64,000 bases of DNA from Ganoderma boninense (Eukaryota; Basidiomycota; Agaricomycetes; Polyporales; Polyporaceae). The notes under the pieces were generated by a model, which saw only the letters and a list, made by a program, of their open reading frames with translations, did no database searches and was not told the origin of the DNA. Position 1 is the stretch's first letter, and each line of letters begins with the position of its first letter. The position numbers were made by a program, and so were the translations under genes. This document shows positions 10,386-21,680 of the stretch, piece after piece. Where the stretch lies: NCBI GenBank assembly GCA_002900995.3, contig CM035306.1, positions 496,001-560,000 of the forward strand, written 5' to 3'.

Positions 10386-10468
10386 GCAGATGATGCAGTC
10401 CAAATGGAGGAGTTCAGGCAGTCTAAATTAGACTGCCTGAATGCCTGCAAAAGCACTGCATCATTTGC
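10386..10468. repeat. Nested hairpin
   Basis: Outer arms 10386-10399 and 10455-10468 are inverted copies with one mismatch over 14 nt. Inside lies a perfect 12-bp palindrome, TCAGGCAGTCTA at 10414-10425 with its complement at 10429-10440, separated by 3 nt. This could be the core of a small MITE or a structured RNA; no terminal duplication was identified. Confidence 0.6.
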
Positions 10469-11191
10469 AAAATGGATGCAGTCCATGGAGTTAAATGGGT
10501 ATTTACCCTGCACGGCATCCTCATCTCCTGCCGTCCCAGATCAGATGGTTCGACCATTGCTCTCAGTGACAGCCTTCTCAGGTGCCCAATTTTCCAGAAC
10601 GGCAGCAGACATTAGTGTCCTTGGCGATCAACGCTGTTGGAAAAACTGTCGGAGGTTGAGCTGAGCAGCTAAAGCAAGTAGATTTCCGGTTGTCCTGTAC
10701 GGTCGTCGTGGTACAGAGGCAAACGGATGGGCTACAAAACGGTACAATCCCGCGCTGTATCATACTTCGGAAAGTCCCGGCGAACAAGCGCTCGCTTGCC
10801 AAAAATCCACGTTCCAACAAACGCAAACTTCTAGAGCCACAGGGTGCTCCTGCCCTGGCTCCTCTGCACGCCGACGAGGGATGCTCTTTGAGAGCTGTCG
10901 GTCACTGACTCGGCATGCTTCACCATCACGGAATATCTGTGCAAGCCCTTCCAGCTCCAATTCTTCGAGGCAGTTGCGGCGTCAATAATGACCTTGTCGA
11001 TGATCCCTAAAAGTGAGTGTCAGCGTATGACTTCAAGTTGGAATAAGACGAAGGCGCTGGGCCCTGCCCCCGCATTCCGAGTCGGATGCTGACAATTGCA
11101 GTGAGCTGAACTCGCCCCAGTCAACTTCCCCTCAACTTCCCCATAGAGGCTGTCACAAGCCTCAGATGCCTATCGTAACTTCCACCTACAG

Positions 11192-11808
11192 ATGCATGAC
11201 AACAGTGGACCAGGGTGGAGCTGGAAGTGGGCATGCGACATGTTCATTGTTCAGGAGTGCCCCGTCTCAAGCTCCCGGTCGGGCCTCACCCATGTATACT
11301 TTGAAGACGTGCCAGTGCCGGTCGAAGTCGTCTTGCACCCGGTCGTCCTCCACACCACTGTTCCAGACGCAGAGGTCTCGGCCCACCTTCGAATTCGCCT
11401 TGCGATGCTGCCACCTGATTGCGGGTGGTACGAGGGGTGGCGCACACTCGACGTCGCCCTCGCTGCCCTGCATCGGAGCCTGGAGGGCGCTTCATTCACA
11501 CTGATGAGGGCGCAGCACCCGAGGCAGGACAGATGACCGTCTCTAGAAGGGGGGCGGTGGGGATGTTCAGGACACGTTCCCTGCTCTCCGGACTCAATTT
11601 GTGCAGATCGTGGTAAGTCCCGAACTTCAAGTTATTGTGCTTGCCTTCCATTCATGGTCTCTCATCATCTTCTGTCCACAGCTTTTCAGGAGGCGATCTG
11701 GATGACGCCAGATGATTGGTTCCTTATGGGGCGGGATGTTGGCCTCCTGGCATCATTGAGACAGACAAGTCCGAGTACTGTCATCTTCACCGGGTTCTCC
11801 CGGTGCTA
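11192..11808 (+). pseudogene. Relic of an F-box-like or related basidiomycete gene
   Basis: A frame of about 114 codons contains HLRIRLAMLPPD and GWRTLDVALAAL, patterns seen in the C-terminal part of basidiomycete F-box-type hypothetical proteins. It then stops. A possible donor at about 11612 and acceptor near 11683 lead to a second piece ending in TVIFTGFSRC, which resembles the VVFTGY tail of the neighbouring F-box proteins. There is no F-box and no start region, so I read it as a gene remnant. Confidence 0.3.
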
Positions 11809-12215
11809 AGTTCTAAGTGTCTGCTGAAGATACGCAGTCCTGTAATAAAAAACCTCTCTTGACATAACTTGATAAAATGCGCGAGTGTGAGTTTCAGCGA
11901 CTCCGGTCGTGTCTCGGTTGTCGGTCGGAAGTAAGGCTCGAGAGAGCATTGGTGGCACGGCCAGTGCGCCGCGAGTAGTCGCGAACGGTAACGGGGTCGC
12001 GTGACTGTGACTGGACGCGGCTTGTCACAGCTCGGAGAAGTCCGTGGCCCTGGGCCTGGGGCCGAGCCTTGCTCGAGTCTTCTGAATCTCAGTCCCACGG
12101 TCCACCAGCACGCGTCTCGTCTTCTCACTCATTGACTTCGGATACCATCTCTCTCTTGGCCCTTGTTGGTAGCTCCCGATTATCCGCTGAGCGCTGAATA
12201 CCCTGGCGAGCGATC

Positions 12216-15200
12216 ATGCCAGCTCGGTCATCGAGCCAGTGAGCACCATCCCTATCCCCGCCATCGTGCGCATGTACTCACCTTCCGCAGTCGGAACGAG
12301 TTCTCCACCAAGGAAGACGACTATCTCGCGCAATACATAGCCAAGTACAACCCGCAGCGCGAGGGACGCACAGGTAACAAGCTCTACCAGCGACTAGTCG
12401 AGAACGTAAGTCCCTCTCATGCACACCCCTCCCCCCATCATCATCGTCGTCGTCGCGTTTCTTGTCTGAACGCGGTCCTCCTGGCCCCTGCCCCCTTTCT
12501 AGGCCGAGGGCAAGTGGCCGTGGCACAAGCGCCACACATGGCAATCCTGGCGTGAGCGGTATCGCACCGACCAGGCACAGTTCGACAGGCGCATTGCGAG
12601 GCACCTCCTGAAGGCCTCGGCGAAGACGGCAGCCAAGTCGGATGTCAGTGGACCTTCGGCCTCGCCTGACCCAACCCCAGCCCAACCTCCAGCCAAAGCC
12701 AACGCCCGAGCCCGAGCCTCGGAGTCGCCTGCGCCGGAGAAGCGGGAGCGCGTGCCGTACACGATGGAGGATGACGACAACCTCGCGGAGTACCTCGCCG
12801 CCAACTCGCTGTCTCGCCAGGGACGGCAGGGCAAGAATTTGTATGAGGCCATCGCAGATGTGAGTGTTCTTCCTTCTCGTCCCAATACGCCATGTCCTGT
12901 CTGTGATTCGCGCCTGCCATGGTTGCTTGCCTGGGATACAAGTGGTGAGCGACAGCCCTGGCAGAGCAGACACGCACGACCGCAAGCACTTGCACTTCGT
13001 TTCAGAAGCCCCCCTATATCCCCGTCGTTGAAAATCCTCTCCCCACGTGCATAAGGTGCTGGAGTGGGGTGTATGCGCGTGTGGGCGCTGGCTATATGCG
13101 TGGGTAGCCCCTGGATATGTTGGCAGGAACTTGTTGCATAGGCTGGCCCCTTGCTTGGGAACTTTTCATGAAGTCGATACGACATGAGGCGGACGTTACG
13201 CGTTCTGCTGTACGCGTACAAGATAATTTCTTAACCTTGCCGGAGACTCGTGGGGTGGTTCAGACTAGTCTGGACGCCAGCCCTTGCCAGAGAGCGAAGC
13301 TGAGAAGACAAGGAGTCTGAGAAGGGGAGGGGGGATGTCACCTCAACATGAGGCACAGCTTGGCTCACGATACCGGTCGCGACGCGTATACGGCCACCAG
13401 GACTGAGTGTGGTCAAGGTCGGCAGCCCCTCTACGATATCGTCGGAAAGCTCTTGACTAGCAATGTCCCCTGGCGCAGTGGTGAGTGTGGGTTGCATGAC
13501 GCGCGCCAGCAGTGGACGTACATGAGAAGCGACAGCTATAGCTACAGCACCTCTCGAGGTGCCAGCGTCGTCCACGCGCGCTGCCACCTGTCGCGCCGGG
13601 CAGCGTGTAGACAGATATACTCTCTGCTATACCCGAACTTTCTCTTCGCTTCCCAAGTGTCTGCTACAACTTCCGAGACGTCCCCTATCTTCCTTTTTTT
13701 GTTTTTGTTTTTTCTCCGTAGTCCTCCGTCCCGCCTTCATCATCTCAACTATGTCGGGCTGACGAATGCCATGCGCAGGAACCCTGGGGCCAGCGGCACT
13801 CGTGGCAGTCCTGGCACGAGCGCTACCGGAAGAACCGGGCCTACTTCGACCGACGTGTCAAGCGCATCCACGCGGGTGAAGACGGCGAGGACGCTGGCGA
13901 TGAAGCGGACCTACCGCGTCCACGGACCGTCGACGGGACGACGCGGTACTCGCTCTCGCAGGCGCGGGTGCATGCGAAGCGAGAGAAGAAGAAGGAGAAG
14001 GAGAGAGAGAGGGAGCAGGAGAAGAGGAAGCGAGCAAGCCGAGGTGACGAGAGCATGGAGGCACCCCCAAGGAAGAAGACGCAGGTCGAGATGGAGCAGC
14101 CTGTGGCGGGTCCGTCGACGAGGAGGGAGCCTGAGGTCGTACAAGTGCCTGAGCAGCCGGAAGTTGAAGTCGCTGGAGTCTCTGGTGGGCAGGAGGATGG
14201 GGGACCGCAGGACGAGCAGGCGGAGATGCGAGACGAAGCTCGGGACGGGGACGATGCTCAGAGAGGCGAAGAACAGGTCGAGGAGGACGGTGGAGAGCAG
14301 GCTGAGATAGAGGAAGGCGAGCAGGAACAGGATGAGGATGAGGATGAGGACGAGGACGAAGACGAGGATGAAGGCGAGGAAGACCCGGGCCCAGTCGGGT
14401 CTGATGCCTACCGCGGCGAGATCTTCGACGAGCCTGCGCGCGAGGGCGAGGCTGAGGAGCAGGAGGGATCAGACTCAGATCGCGAGCAGGAGGAGGCGGA
14501 GCTCATGCTCTCCGATGACCTATTCCACGGCGGGCAGGACGTGGACGAAGCTCCTGGCGAGGATGCAGACGGAGATGTGGACATGGGCGGCGATGAGACG
14601 GTCGTGGGGGAGGGGTAAGTGGTGCTCGGTGTCTTGCTGTGTGTTGGGTCGCTATATGCGGCATACTAACCTTCCATTGCGTACCCAGAGGCGTGCCGCT
14701 GTCGGTCCCGGAGGGAGACGGCGACGAGAACCCCTTTGACGACGACTCTCCCCACGATATCGATATTGACCTCGATATCCCGATAGCAGATGACGAGGAG
14801 GCCGAACCACACCTCTCGACTACTCCGCCGTCCGGCGCGTCACCACCCGCACGCGCGCACAACTTGCGGATCGAGCACGACATCGACGCGCAGCCTGACA
14901 CGCCCGAGCTCTCGCCTGCTGAGGAAGCGAATGCGCGCCGTCGGCGCGAGCACGGACACGAGCCCGGCCCCGCGAGAAAGCATGCGAAGCGCATCCTGCG
15001 CAAGCGTGGCGGGGACGAGGACTTCTTCGGCACGCCGTCTGCGGGCGGGACAGCGCAGAACTCGCCCACTGCCCGCCATGTGGCGCAGAGGACCACTCAC
15101 GTTGGTGCGGAGGACGGCGAGTCTCCGCAAAAGAGGCAGCGCGAGCCGCCGCGCTTGGACGAGGGCGCTTGGAACACGGCGTTTACGGACGCGAGGGGAA

Positions 15201-17470
15201 GGATGCGCGCGAGTCCGAAGCGACCGCGGCGGTCGGGCGTGGATTTCGAGATTGGGGACGCGGAGGCTCATGAGGATGGCGATGTCGATGGCGATGTCGA
15301 TGGAGAAAGAGGGGGCACGGAAGAGGACGGGGAGGCTGAGGTGGCGCCCCTGCAGTGGCCGCCTGTGAGGGGTGGGGCGAAGGGTAAGGCCAAGGACAAG
15401 GGCAAGGCCAAGGAGGAAGTGGCCGCCCCAGCCACCCCCGCGCGGAATGTGCGAGACAAGGGCAAGGCGCGCGAGGTCGCTGCGAGCCCGGGCGAAGGAC
15501 GCGTCGTCACGACGGAGCACATCCTCAGTGTCAAGACCATCCGGACCGTCGAGCGGCGTCCTGCGAATGGGCCCCCGGGTGGCAGCGCGGCTCCCGGTGC
15601 TGTACGCGAACCGTTACAGGAACACCCGTCTTCCCCGCGGACGCTCGTGCAGGAGGACGAGGGCGAGGAAGAGGAGGATATGGATATGAAGGCCGAGCCG
15701 ACGAAGCGCCACCCGTTCAGCCAACTTGAGCCGCGTGGCGCTTTGGCCTCGAGAGCATCGTCCGTCTTCCCCCGGGTCAGTGGCGGGGCAAAGGATAAGG
15801 ATAGCCGGAAGGACGATATCGCGCGCATGCAGAGGATGCTCGCTGCTTCGCGACGTGCCGCCACCGAGGAGAAAGGGCAGGACAAGGAGGAGAAGAAGGA
15901 CATGGACGAGAATAGCGACGGCTTACGGGAAGATCGAGACACCTTTCTTCGCAAGTTGGCGAACGGAGGGGAACCCGGGCGTGCAAGCGAACTGGGCACC
16001 CGGCCAACGTCAACTCGGAGGAGGTCCCCGGTCGGTACCACGGAGGATGTGCGCCGACGCGGGCAGCGGCTCGCACGATTCCAGGAGCGCGAGGAGTCCT
16101 TGCCAGTCGCCGAGTCTGTCCCGCCGCTGCAGTCCTCTCCGCTCGCGCGCCGTGGCTCCAACCCTACGGTTGGCGAAATCATACCCCACGCGTCGACATC
16201 GCGCGCGGCGCACAGCGTGCATGACGCGCCAACACGCCGTTTCGACAAGGGCAAGGAGCGTGCAGATATTGTTCCCTCTCGCATCATAGGTGCTTATGGA
16301 CATCCACGGCGGCACACCACCAACGAACTCGGACCCGATTTCAGCCCCGCACCTCAAGACAGCTCAAGTGTAGTCCGTCGCAACCAGCATGCTCCGCGCC
16401 AATCGCTCCCCGCAATGCCCTCATACGGTCTCGAGGAAGACCCGTACCTGGCACTCGGCCACATGTTCCAACCCCCGCTGTCCGGCTCAGGCCTCGCGCG
16501 CGTTTACACGCTCCCGTCGCGCAACTCGCACTCCTCCGCCGATCCACCACTGTATGCGGCGCTCCCTGCGCACGAGCGCGCGATGGTGAAAGAGCTCGGG
16601 ATTCAGTGCATGCTGGCGGCGATGGCCCGCAACCACGGGTTCGGGCTGGAGATCGTCAGGGGCGTGTGTGCGAAGGCGGGCTCGATGGAGAAGACGGACC
16701 GGATACTGCGGGATATGCGCGAGAGCGCAAACAGGCAGGCGAACGTCTCGTTCAGGAAGATGTTCTCGGAGTCGGGCGGGGAGGAGAGTGGGGAGGAGGA
16801 CGAGGAGGGTGCGCCGGACGAAGAGGGTGCGCCGGACGAGGAGGATGGAGCTGAAGGCGAGGAAGAACAGGACCTGGAGCCTGGGGATGAGGAGCAAGCG
16901 GACGCACAGGATGAAGATGCGGAGACAGCGGACGAAGACCTTCCCGAGTCCAGCGCGGAGGTAGACGACGGAGACTCCGCCGAAGTCGAAAGCGTGCTCG
17001 GCCAGGACACGAACAGTTGGCTGGACGACACGCCCCAGGCCGAGAGCAGCCGCATCCGTGGTGGTGCTGCTGAGGATGGCGAAGACCGCATGGATGTTGA
17101 CGTCGACGTCTCGCACGTCGCGAGCACGTCGACGCGCAGACCGTTCCGCATCAAGGTGCTTCCTAAGGAGCCCGTGCCACCTGTGGCGTATTCACCGCCG
17201 AAGAAGACCAGAGCGTCGCACTTCATCAAGCGGGCGCGGAAGGTCGACCTGGCGGGCACGGAGTCGATAGAAGCCGGTGCGGACCCGTTTGCGATCGCGG
17301 TGCAACCGGTTAAACCCCGATACGCTGATATACCCAGTGGAAGCATTGGGCAACTATCGAAGTATGGCGCGAAAGAGTGGGCGGATGTGGAGAACAAGTA
17401 TGGCCCAGGCGCAGCGAAGATCATGATGGGGAAGGCGTTGGCGAGGCTCCTCCCCAACTATCGCCAATGA
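12216..17470 (+). CDS. Rap1-like telomere-binding protein with two Myb modules
   Basis: Large nuclear protein of 1,370 residues in five exons: 12216-12238, 12291-12405, 12503-12859, 13779-14614 and 14689-17470; the phases agree throughout. Module 1 (about residues 10-70) has FSTKEDDYLAQYI, GRTGNKLYQRL and HTWQSWRERY. Module 2 repeats this (YTMEDDDNLAEYL, GRQGKNLYEAI, HSWQSWHERY). The pattern is that of the Rap1/TERF2-interacting-protein Myb domain. A long acidic and basic low-complexity middle follows, with Asp/Glu runs near 14290-14390 and KGKAK repeats near 15390. A helical segment near 16580-16770 (GFGLEIVRGVCAKAGSMEKT) may correspond to the Rap1 C-terminal domain. No BRCT domain was seen. 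Intron 3 is 919 nt, far longer than the others, and splits module 2. Telomere function is inferred from the domain family. Confidence 0.75.
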
Positions 17471-17876
17471 ATGTGAGGTGCATTCGGATCCGGACAGATG
17501 AACGTATGGACTTCTTGCATGTACTCGTCCTTGTTGTCTGCTATCGTGTTACCATCGCTTTCTTCCATCCACACTGTTGAATTCCGTTTCGCTACTGTTT
17601 TCTGTACTTTTGTGCATGCCGAATTGATACCGTCTTATGGTCTCAGCCCAGATAAAACCGTTCTCGCGAACATTCGCCTTGAGAGACATGCCGCTCGCAC
17701 CTGTCGAGACCTCTTGAACGACGGTAAAGCCATGACACTCATTCACCAGTACATAACCGCCCTGGTAGAGGACCGCCATGTGCAGACGTATGTATTGTAC
17801 TCTTCAACATTAGAACCGTGGTCCAGTAAGTCCCAAGAAAATGGATCAACGAGGTGAATTTTGAGAAAGTGTCCGT
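17471..17876. other. Convergent intergenic region
   Basis: About 400 bp between the 3' ends of the Rap1-like gene and the GH31 tail. It should hold both 3' untranslated regions; no gene is seen. Confidence 0.5.
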
Positions 17877-18108
17877 TCAATGGAGCTCGACAACGAAGCT
17901 CGACTTGAACGGGATCTCCAGCGTAACGTCCAGCACTCCGACGCTGGAGTCGAACGCGACCTTGTCGGCGGCGACGGCCCTGCCGTTCAGGGTCACGGTC
18001 TTCGGTGCGCTCTTCGTGTTCGCAAACCGCACACGCGACACGTTCACGCCCGTGGCGTATCCGTACCAACCCCGCACGTCGAGCCGACCGCTCTCGTATG
18101 TGAACGAC
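17877..18108 (-). pseudogene. Severed C-terminal end of the GH31 gene
   Basis: The minus frame (WYGYATGVNVSRVRF, KTVTLNG, GVLDVTLEIPF, stop at 17877-17879) is the C-terminal beta-sandwich of a fungal GH31 enzyme. It belongs to the gene at 18709-21602 but is separated from it by the element at 18109-18781. Removing the element and one copy of the 9-bp direct repeat joins the two frames exactly, without loss or gain of a base. Confidence 0.85.
18100..18108. repeat. Target-site duplication, left copy
   Basis: GTGAACGAC, repeated exactly at 18782-18790 on the other side of the inserted element. Confidence 0.85.
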
Positions 18109-18120
18109 TAGTCTCGGTTC

Positions 18121-18241
18121 CAGACGTTATGGGCTCTCTCCCCGGCGCTCCCAAATCCATCAGAGAAGGCGGTGAGTCGCGACAGGAAATTTCGCACGGA
18201 GGGATTTGTGAGCGCCGGGGAGAGAGCCCATAACGTCTGGT
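18121..18241. repeat. Inverted repeat A of the inserted element
   Basis: Arms of about 39 bp (18121-18159 and 18203-18241) that begin and end with CCAGACGTTATGGGC and its complement, almost perfectly paired, around a loop of about 43 nt. The right arm overlaps the start of inverted repeat B. Confidence 0.75.
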
Positions 18242-18737
18242 GTACTTCGGGCTCGGCTAAGGGTGCCGTGACTCGGGTAACCCGGGTCACAGTTCTGGCA
18301 AAGGAGTGGTGACTGGGTGACATTCGCTCTGCCCGTGCGCGCACATCGAGTTCATCGCGCGCGACTGCCCATTCCCGGTGTTGGCATATCAGGAGTAACG
18401 CAATGGTTCCGATCGAGCACGACTCGTAGTTTTGGGTAAAATAGTGCAGATCCTTCCCGAACAAGGTCACAGCTTCGCCTAGCAGGCATGCCTCCAAGAG
18501 GCCAAGCTTGATCAATGAATCCCGGCTTCCTCACCAGCGTTAGGGTCGCGTTTACGCCAGAGCAGCATTGGGAGCACCCTCGCTAGTCTCGCGAGATCTC
18601 ACAGCTACGACAAACGTCGCCACTTGCCCTCGCGAGCGTCGACCTCCAGCGCGCCCTCGCGCGCTCCATCATGGAGAGCACGTGCCGTGACCCGCTGTCA
18701 CGGCACCCTTAGCCGAGCCCGAAATGCACCAGACGTT
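18231..18737. repeat. Inverted repeat B of the inserted element
   Basis: Arms of about 42 bp at 18231-18272 and 18696-18737 share CTCGGCTAAGGGTGCCGTGA with only a few differences elsewhere. The arms lie about 420 bp apart. The arrangement could be a smaller element nested in the outer one or simply part of a foldback element. Confidence 0.7.
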
Positions 18738-21602
18738 TTGGCGCAGAGTCGGGGGCGCCAAAACGGATGGGGACGAGACTAGTGAACGACACGCTCGTGT
18801 GCGTCTGCGGGGCGACCGAAACACCATCGTCGAGGTACAGTGAACCTTGGGCACGACCGTCCGCGAGCGCCGGCGCCACGACGAGCTCGAAATCCGTCTT
18901 GCGCAACGCCGTGGTCGTGTTCTGGCCCTGCACACGCAGAGGAAGGACAGCCCCTCCCATGATCGAGACGGGGATCGACGTGAAGTTGACGTCCGTGAGC
19001 TGGACGGATCCGCCGCCCGTCGTCGGCGCGAGCGTGTGGAAGTCGTAGAAGAGCTCGTGCGGGTAGTACACGTCCACGCTCGTCGAGTTCTCGTCGACGA
19101 CGGGCGAGACGAGCACCGACGGCCCGAAGAGGAACTGCGTGTCGATCGCGAACGTGGCGCTGTCCTTCGGGAACGCGTACCAGAGCGGGCGGAGGACCGG
19201 CGAGCCGTCCTTCTTCGCCTGGTGGAACGCCGTGTAGAGGTAGTCGAGGAGGCGGTAGCGCGTGTCGAGCGCGTTCCTGGCCGCCTGCGCGGTCGTCGGC
19301 CAGCGGTAGAACTCCTGGCTGATCGCGGGCATGTCTGCGTGCTACACAACACACCCCAGTACGCCCCAATGAGCCTCTGCAGCAGAAGAGCGCGCAGCAC
19401 GGAAACACTCACGTTGCGCATGAACGGGTAGAACGCGCCGAGCATCGCCCACCGCGCACACAGCGTCTCCGTCGTGTTGCCCCCGAACCCGCAGATGTCC
19501 GCGCCGACCATCGGGATCTGGTAGATGCCCGCCATGCCCAGGATGCCCGCGATCGACGACCTGTACTCGCTCCACTCGCTCAGGTTGTCCCCGAGCCACT
19601 TCCCGACCTTCGACCCGGCCCCGGCGAACGTCGAGCGCGTGATGACGAGCGTCTTGAGGCCTGGCCGGCGCGCAGACATCGCGGCCTGCGTCGCGGCCGA
19701 CATCATGTGCCCGTAGAGATTGTGCGTGTCGTACTCGATCAGCCCGTTCGCGTGCAGCGCGTCCGTGTACGCCGTCCTGTCCGACAGCGCCCCGGACCCA
19801 GCGTAGTTCGCAATCGCATATGGGGGGTTCTGCACGTCGTCCTTGGAATGGTCGGGGGCCGCGGAGCGCTTCCGGTTGCTCGGGGGCGCCTCGCCGAAAA
19901 TGGGCGCATTCGGGTCGGGGCGCGGCGAAGTGCGCGGGGGCGGGAGGTTCTGCTCCTTCGCCTGCGCGAACGGGTCCGTGCAGGGGTAGTTGCAGAAGCT
20001 CGACAGCTCGTTCATGTCGATCCACACGCCGTCGATGTCGATGCCGCTCTCCGGGTTGTAGAACAGCTCGAACTCGTTGTTCCAGAAGCTGAGGTACAAG
20101 CGGGTCAGCGCGGGGACGTAAGATGTCCAGAGGAAACCAACCCTTACTCCTGGGCCTTCGGATGGAACCAGTCGGGGAAGACGGTCACACCAGGCCATAC
20201 GGCGCCGAGGAAAGGGCTGCTGCCGTTGGCCGCCTTCAGCCAGACGTCGGCCGCCGTGCCACGATCGAATGTTCCGTAGCCCTCTCCAGGCGCGTATGCG
20301 ATAGCCGGGTCAGTCATCAGAACTGCATGTCCGTTCAGCAACTGCGCAACCGGGCAACTGCATGCTCACTCACTGTACTTCTGGTCGCGCGCATGGAGGT
20401 AGTCGACGATTTCCCGCATGCGGTTGAGCGGGAAGTACTGGGGATCGACTGTGAACACCCGGCGGCTGTCCATGTAGTCTAGGACGACGCCTGCAGTCAG
20501 ACATAGCGAACATCAGCGCCGTGGACCCACTCACCGATGTCAGTCCACATGGTCTCCAGCGGGATGCCGGCGGCCGAATAGTTGGTGATCACCTGCGAGA
20601 CGTCGATGTAGTCTGCAGTTTCGGTGAGCGATTCGAGCACGCAGCAGGAAGGGAGAAACAGCACTCACTTGTGTAGCCAAAACGGCACTGGTGGAAGCCG
20701 AAGGACCAGTACGGCACCTCCGCAGGCGTGCCGACGACATCCGCATACTGGCGCACGACCTCAGTCGGATCGCTCTCGCTGCCCGCAAGGAAGTAGAAGT
20801 CGAGGACGCCGCCGATGACGTTGTATTCGAGTGTTGTCCCTGTGCCCTCCGTGTCATTCAGCTTGATGTCCATGCCGTTTGAGCTGAGAAGCAGGACGCC
20901 GTGTGTGCCCGTCGTGCGGTGTTCGAAGTAGATCGGATGGTTCCCGTATAGGTTCTCGCCCTGCGGGAGCCCGTACGCGTCGCGGGACCACATCGTGCGC
21001 GTATAATTGTGCGTCGGGAGGCGGAACGAGTCTGAGTGCTCGCCGAGCCCGTAGATGTTCGCGTTCGCGGGCAGGTTCGTCTTGACGCGCAGGTACTGGG
21101 GCTCGAAGATGATTGGGTGCGAGGCGGTCGAGAAGAGGTCCTCTTGCGTCTTGGCGCGGTAGATGGAGAACGAGAAAGGCGACGCAGTGTAGTTGAACCG
21201 AATGTTGGAGGTCAGAGGGCCGGCGGAGAGGTCGGCCTTGGGGCGGGGCAGCACCTCTTCGGGCACTTCATACCTGTTCGTTGCCGGGTCGGTGATCTTG
21301 ACGTGAATACGGTCCTCTGAAGCGAAAAGTTCAAACTACGGGCCCATGGGTGGTAGAGGAGAAGAGGGCTTACGATTCTCGTACGTGACCTCTAGTTTGA
21401 GCTTCTCGGTGTCGTTCCCGAAGACGTTGCAGGCCGTCCCGCCGAGAACGAGATCAGCGGTAAGCTTGTGTACGAGGTTGAAGACGTTCTTTGCCTCGTA
21501 GCCCGGGCAGGCGTCGAGCACATTAGGGTCTGAGTACGTCGCGCTTGCCAGTGACGCGAACTGAGCAAGGAGCGCGAACTTGAGTGCCGCACGGGGGTAC
21601 AT
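18709..21602 (-). CDS. GH31 alpha-glucosidase-type glycoside hydrolase, C-terminally disrupted
   Basis: Secreted retaining alpha-glycosidase of family GH31, acting on alpha-glucosides outside the cell. The ATG at 21602 opens a signal peptide ([15 protein letters not shown]). Exons follow with introns at 21317-21373, about 20615-20670, 20490-20535, 20340-20370, 20090-20148 and 19339-19415. The N-terminal domain has [15 protein letters not shown]; the catalytic nucleophile is the Asp in GVWIDMNE; the acid/base Asp lies in [16 protein letters not shown] is also typical. The residues after MNE are LSS, where PAS is usual. The frame ends at a stop supplied by the inserted element, so the terminal beta-sandwich of about 67 residues is lost and replaced by some 27 unrelated residues. 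Whether this truncated protein is active is unknown; the core catalytic barrel is complete. Confidence 0.9.
18782..18790. repeat. Target-site duplication, right copy
   Basis: GTGAACGAC, identical to 18100-18108. Confidence 0.85.
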
Positions 21603-21672
21603 CGTTGGCGCAGGTGACAGCAGTGGAGGTCGACACGGAGCCGCAAGAGCGGTACGAATGACAGTTCAGCTG

Positions 21673-21680
21673 ATTATATA
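21673..21680 (-). promoter_or_regulatory. TATA box of the GH31 gene
   Basis: The minus strand reads TATATAAT about 71-78 bp upstream of the start codon at 21602, a normal position for a fungal TATA box with a short leader. Confidence 0.5.

Larger units (their letters stand above)
9862..12215. other. Gene-poor interval with relics
   Basis: Apart from the possible first exon of the F-box gene near 9900-10100, the hairpin at 10386-10468 and the gene relic at 11192-11808, no feature is supported. The part around 10200-10300 is AT-rich compared with its surroundings, as often seen in transposon-derived DNA. Confidence 0.4.
18109..18781. mobile_element. 673-bp non-autonomous DNA transposon in the GH31 gene
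   Basis: The ends are inverted (TAGTCTCG at 18109-18116 and its complement at 18774-18781) and flanked by a perfect 9-bp direct repeat. A 9-bp duplication is typical of Mutator-like (MULE) elements. There is no transposase frame. The interior is built of nested inverted repeats: arms 18121-18159 / 18203-18241, arms 18231-18272 / 18696-18737, and a short palindrome around 18736-18763, giving a foldback structure. The host reading frame enters the element and meets a stop at 18709-18711. Confidence 0.8.

Noticed and set aside
13231..13587. Minus-strand 118-codon frame inside the long Rap1-like intron
   Set aside because: It is protein-like in places, but there is no ATG context, domain or exon partner, so it is kept only as a remark in the intron finding.
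18108..18515. 135-codon minus-strand frame within the inserted element
   Set aside because: It is made of the element's inverted repeats read into the GH31 tail; no transposase motif is present.
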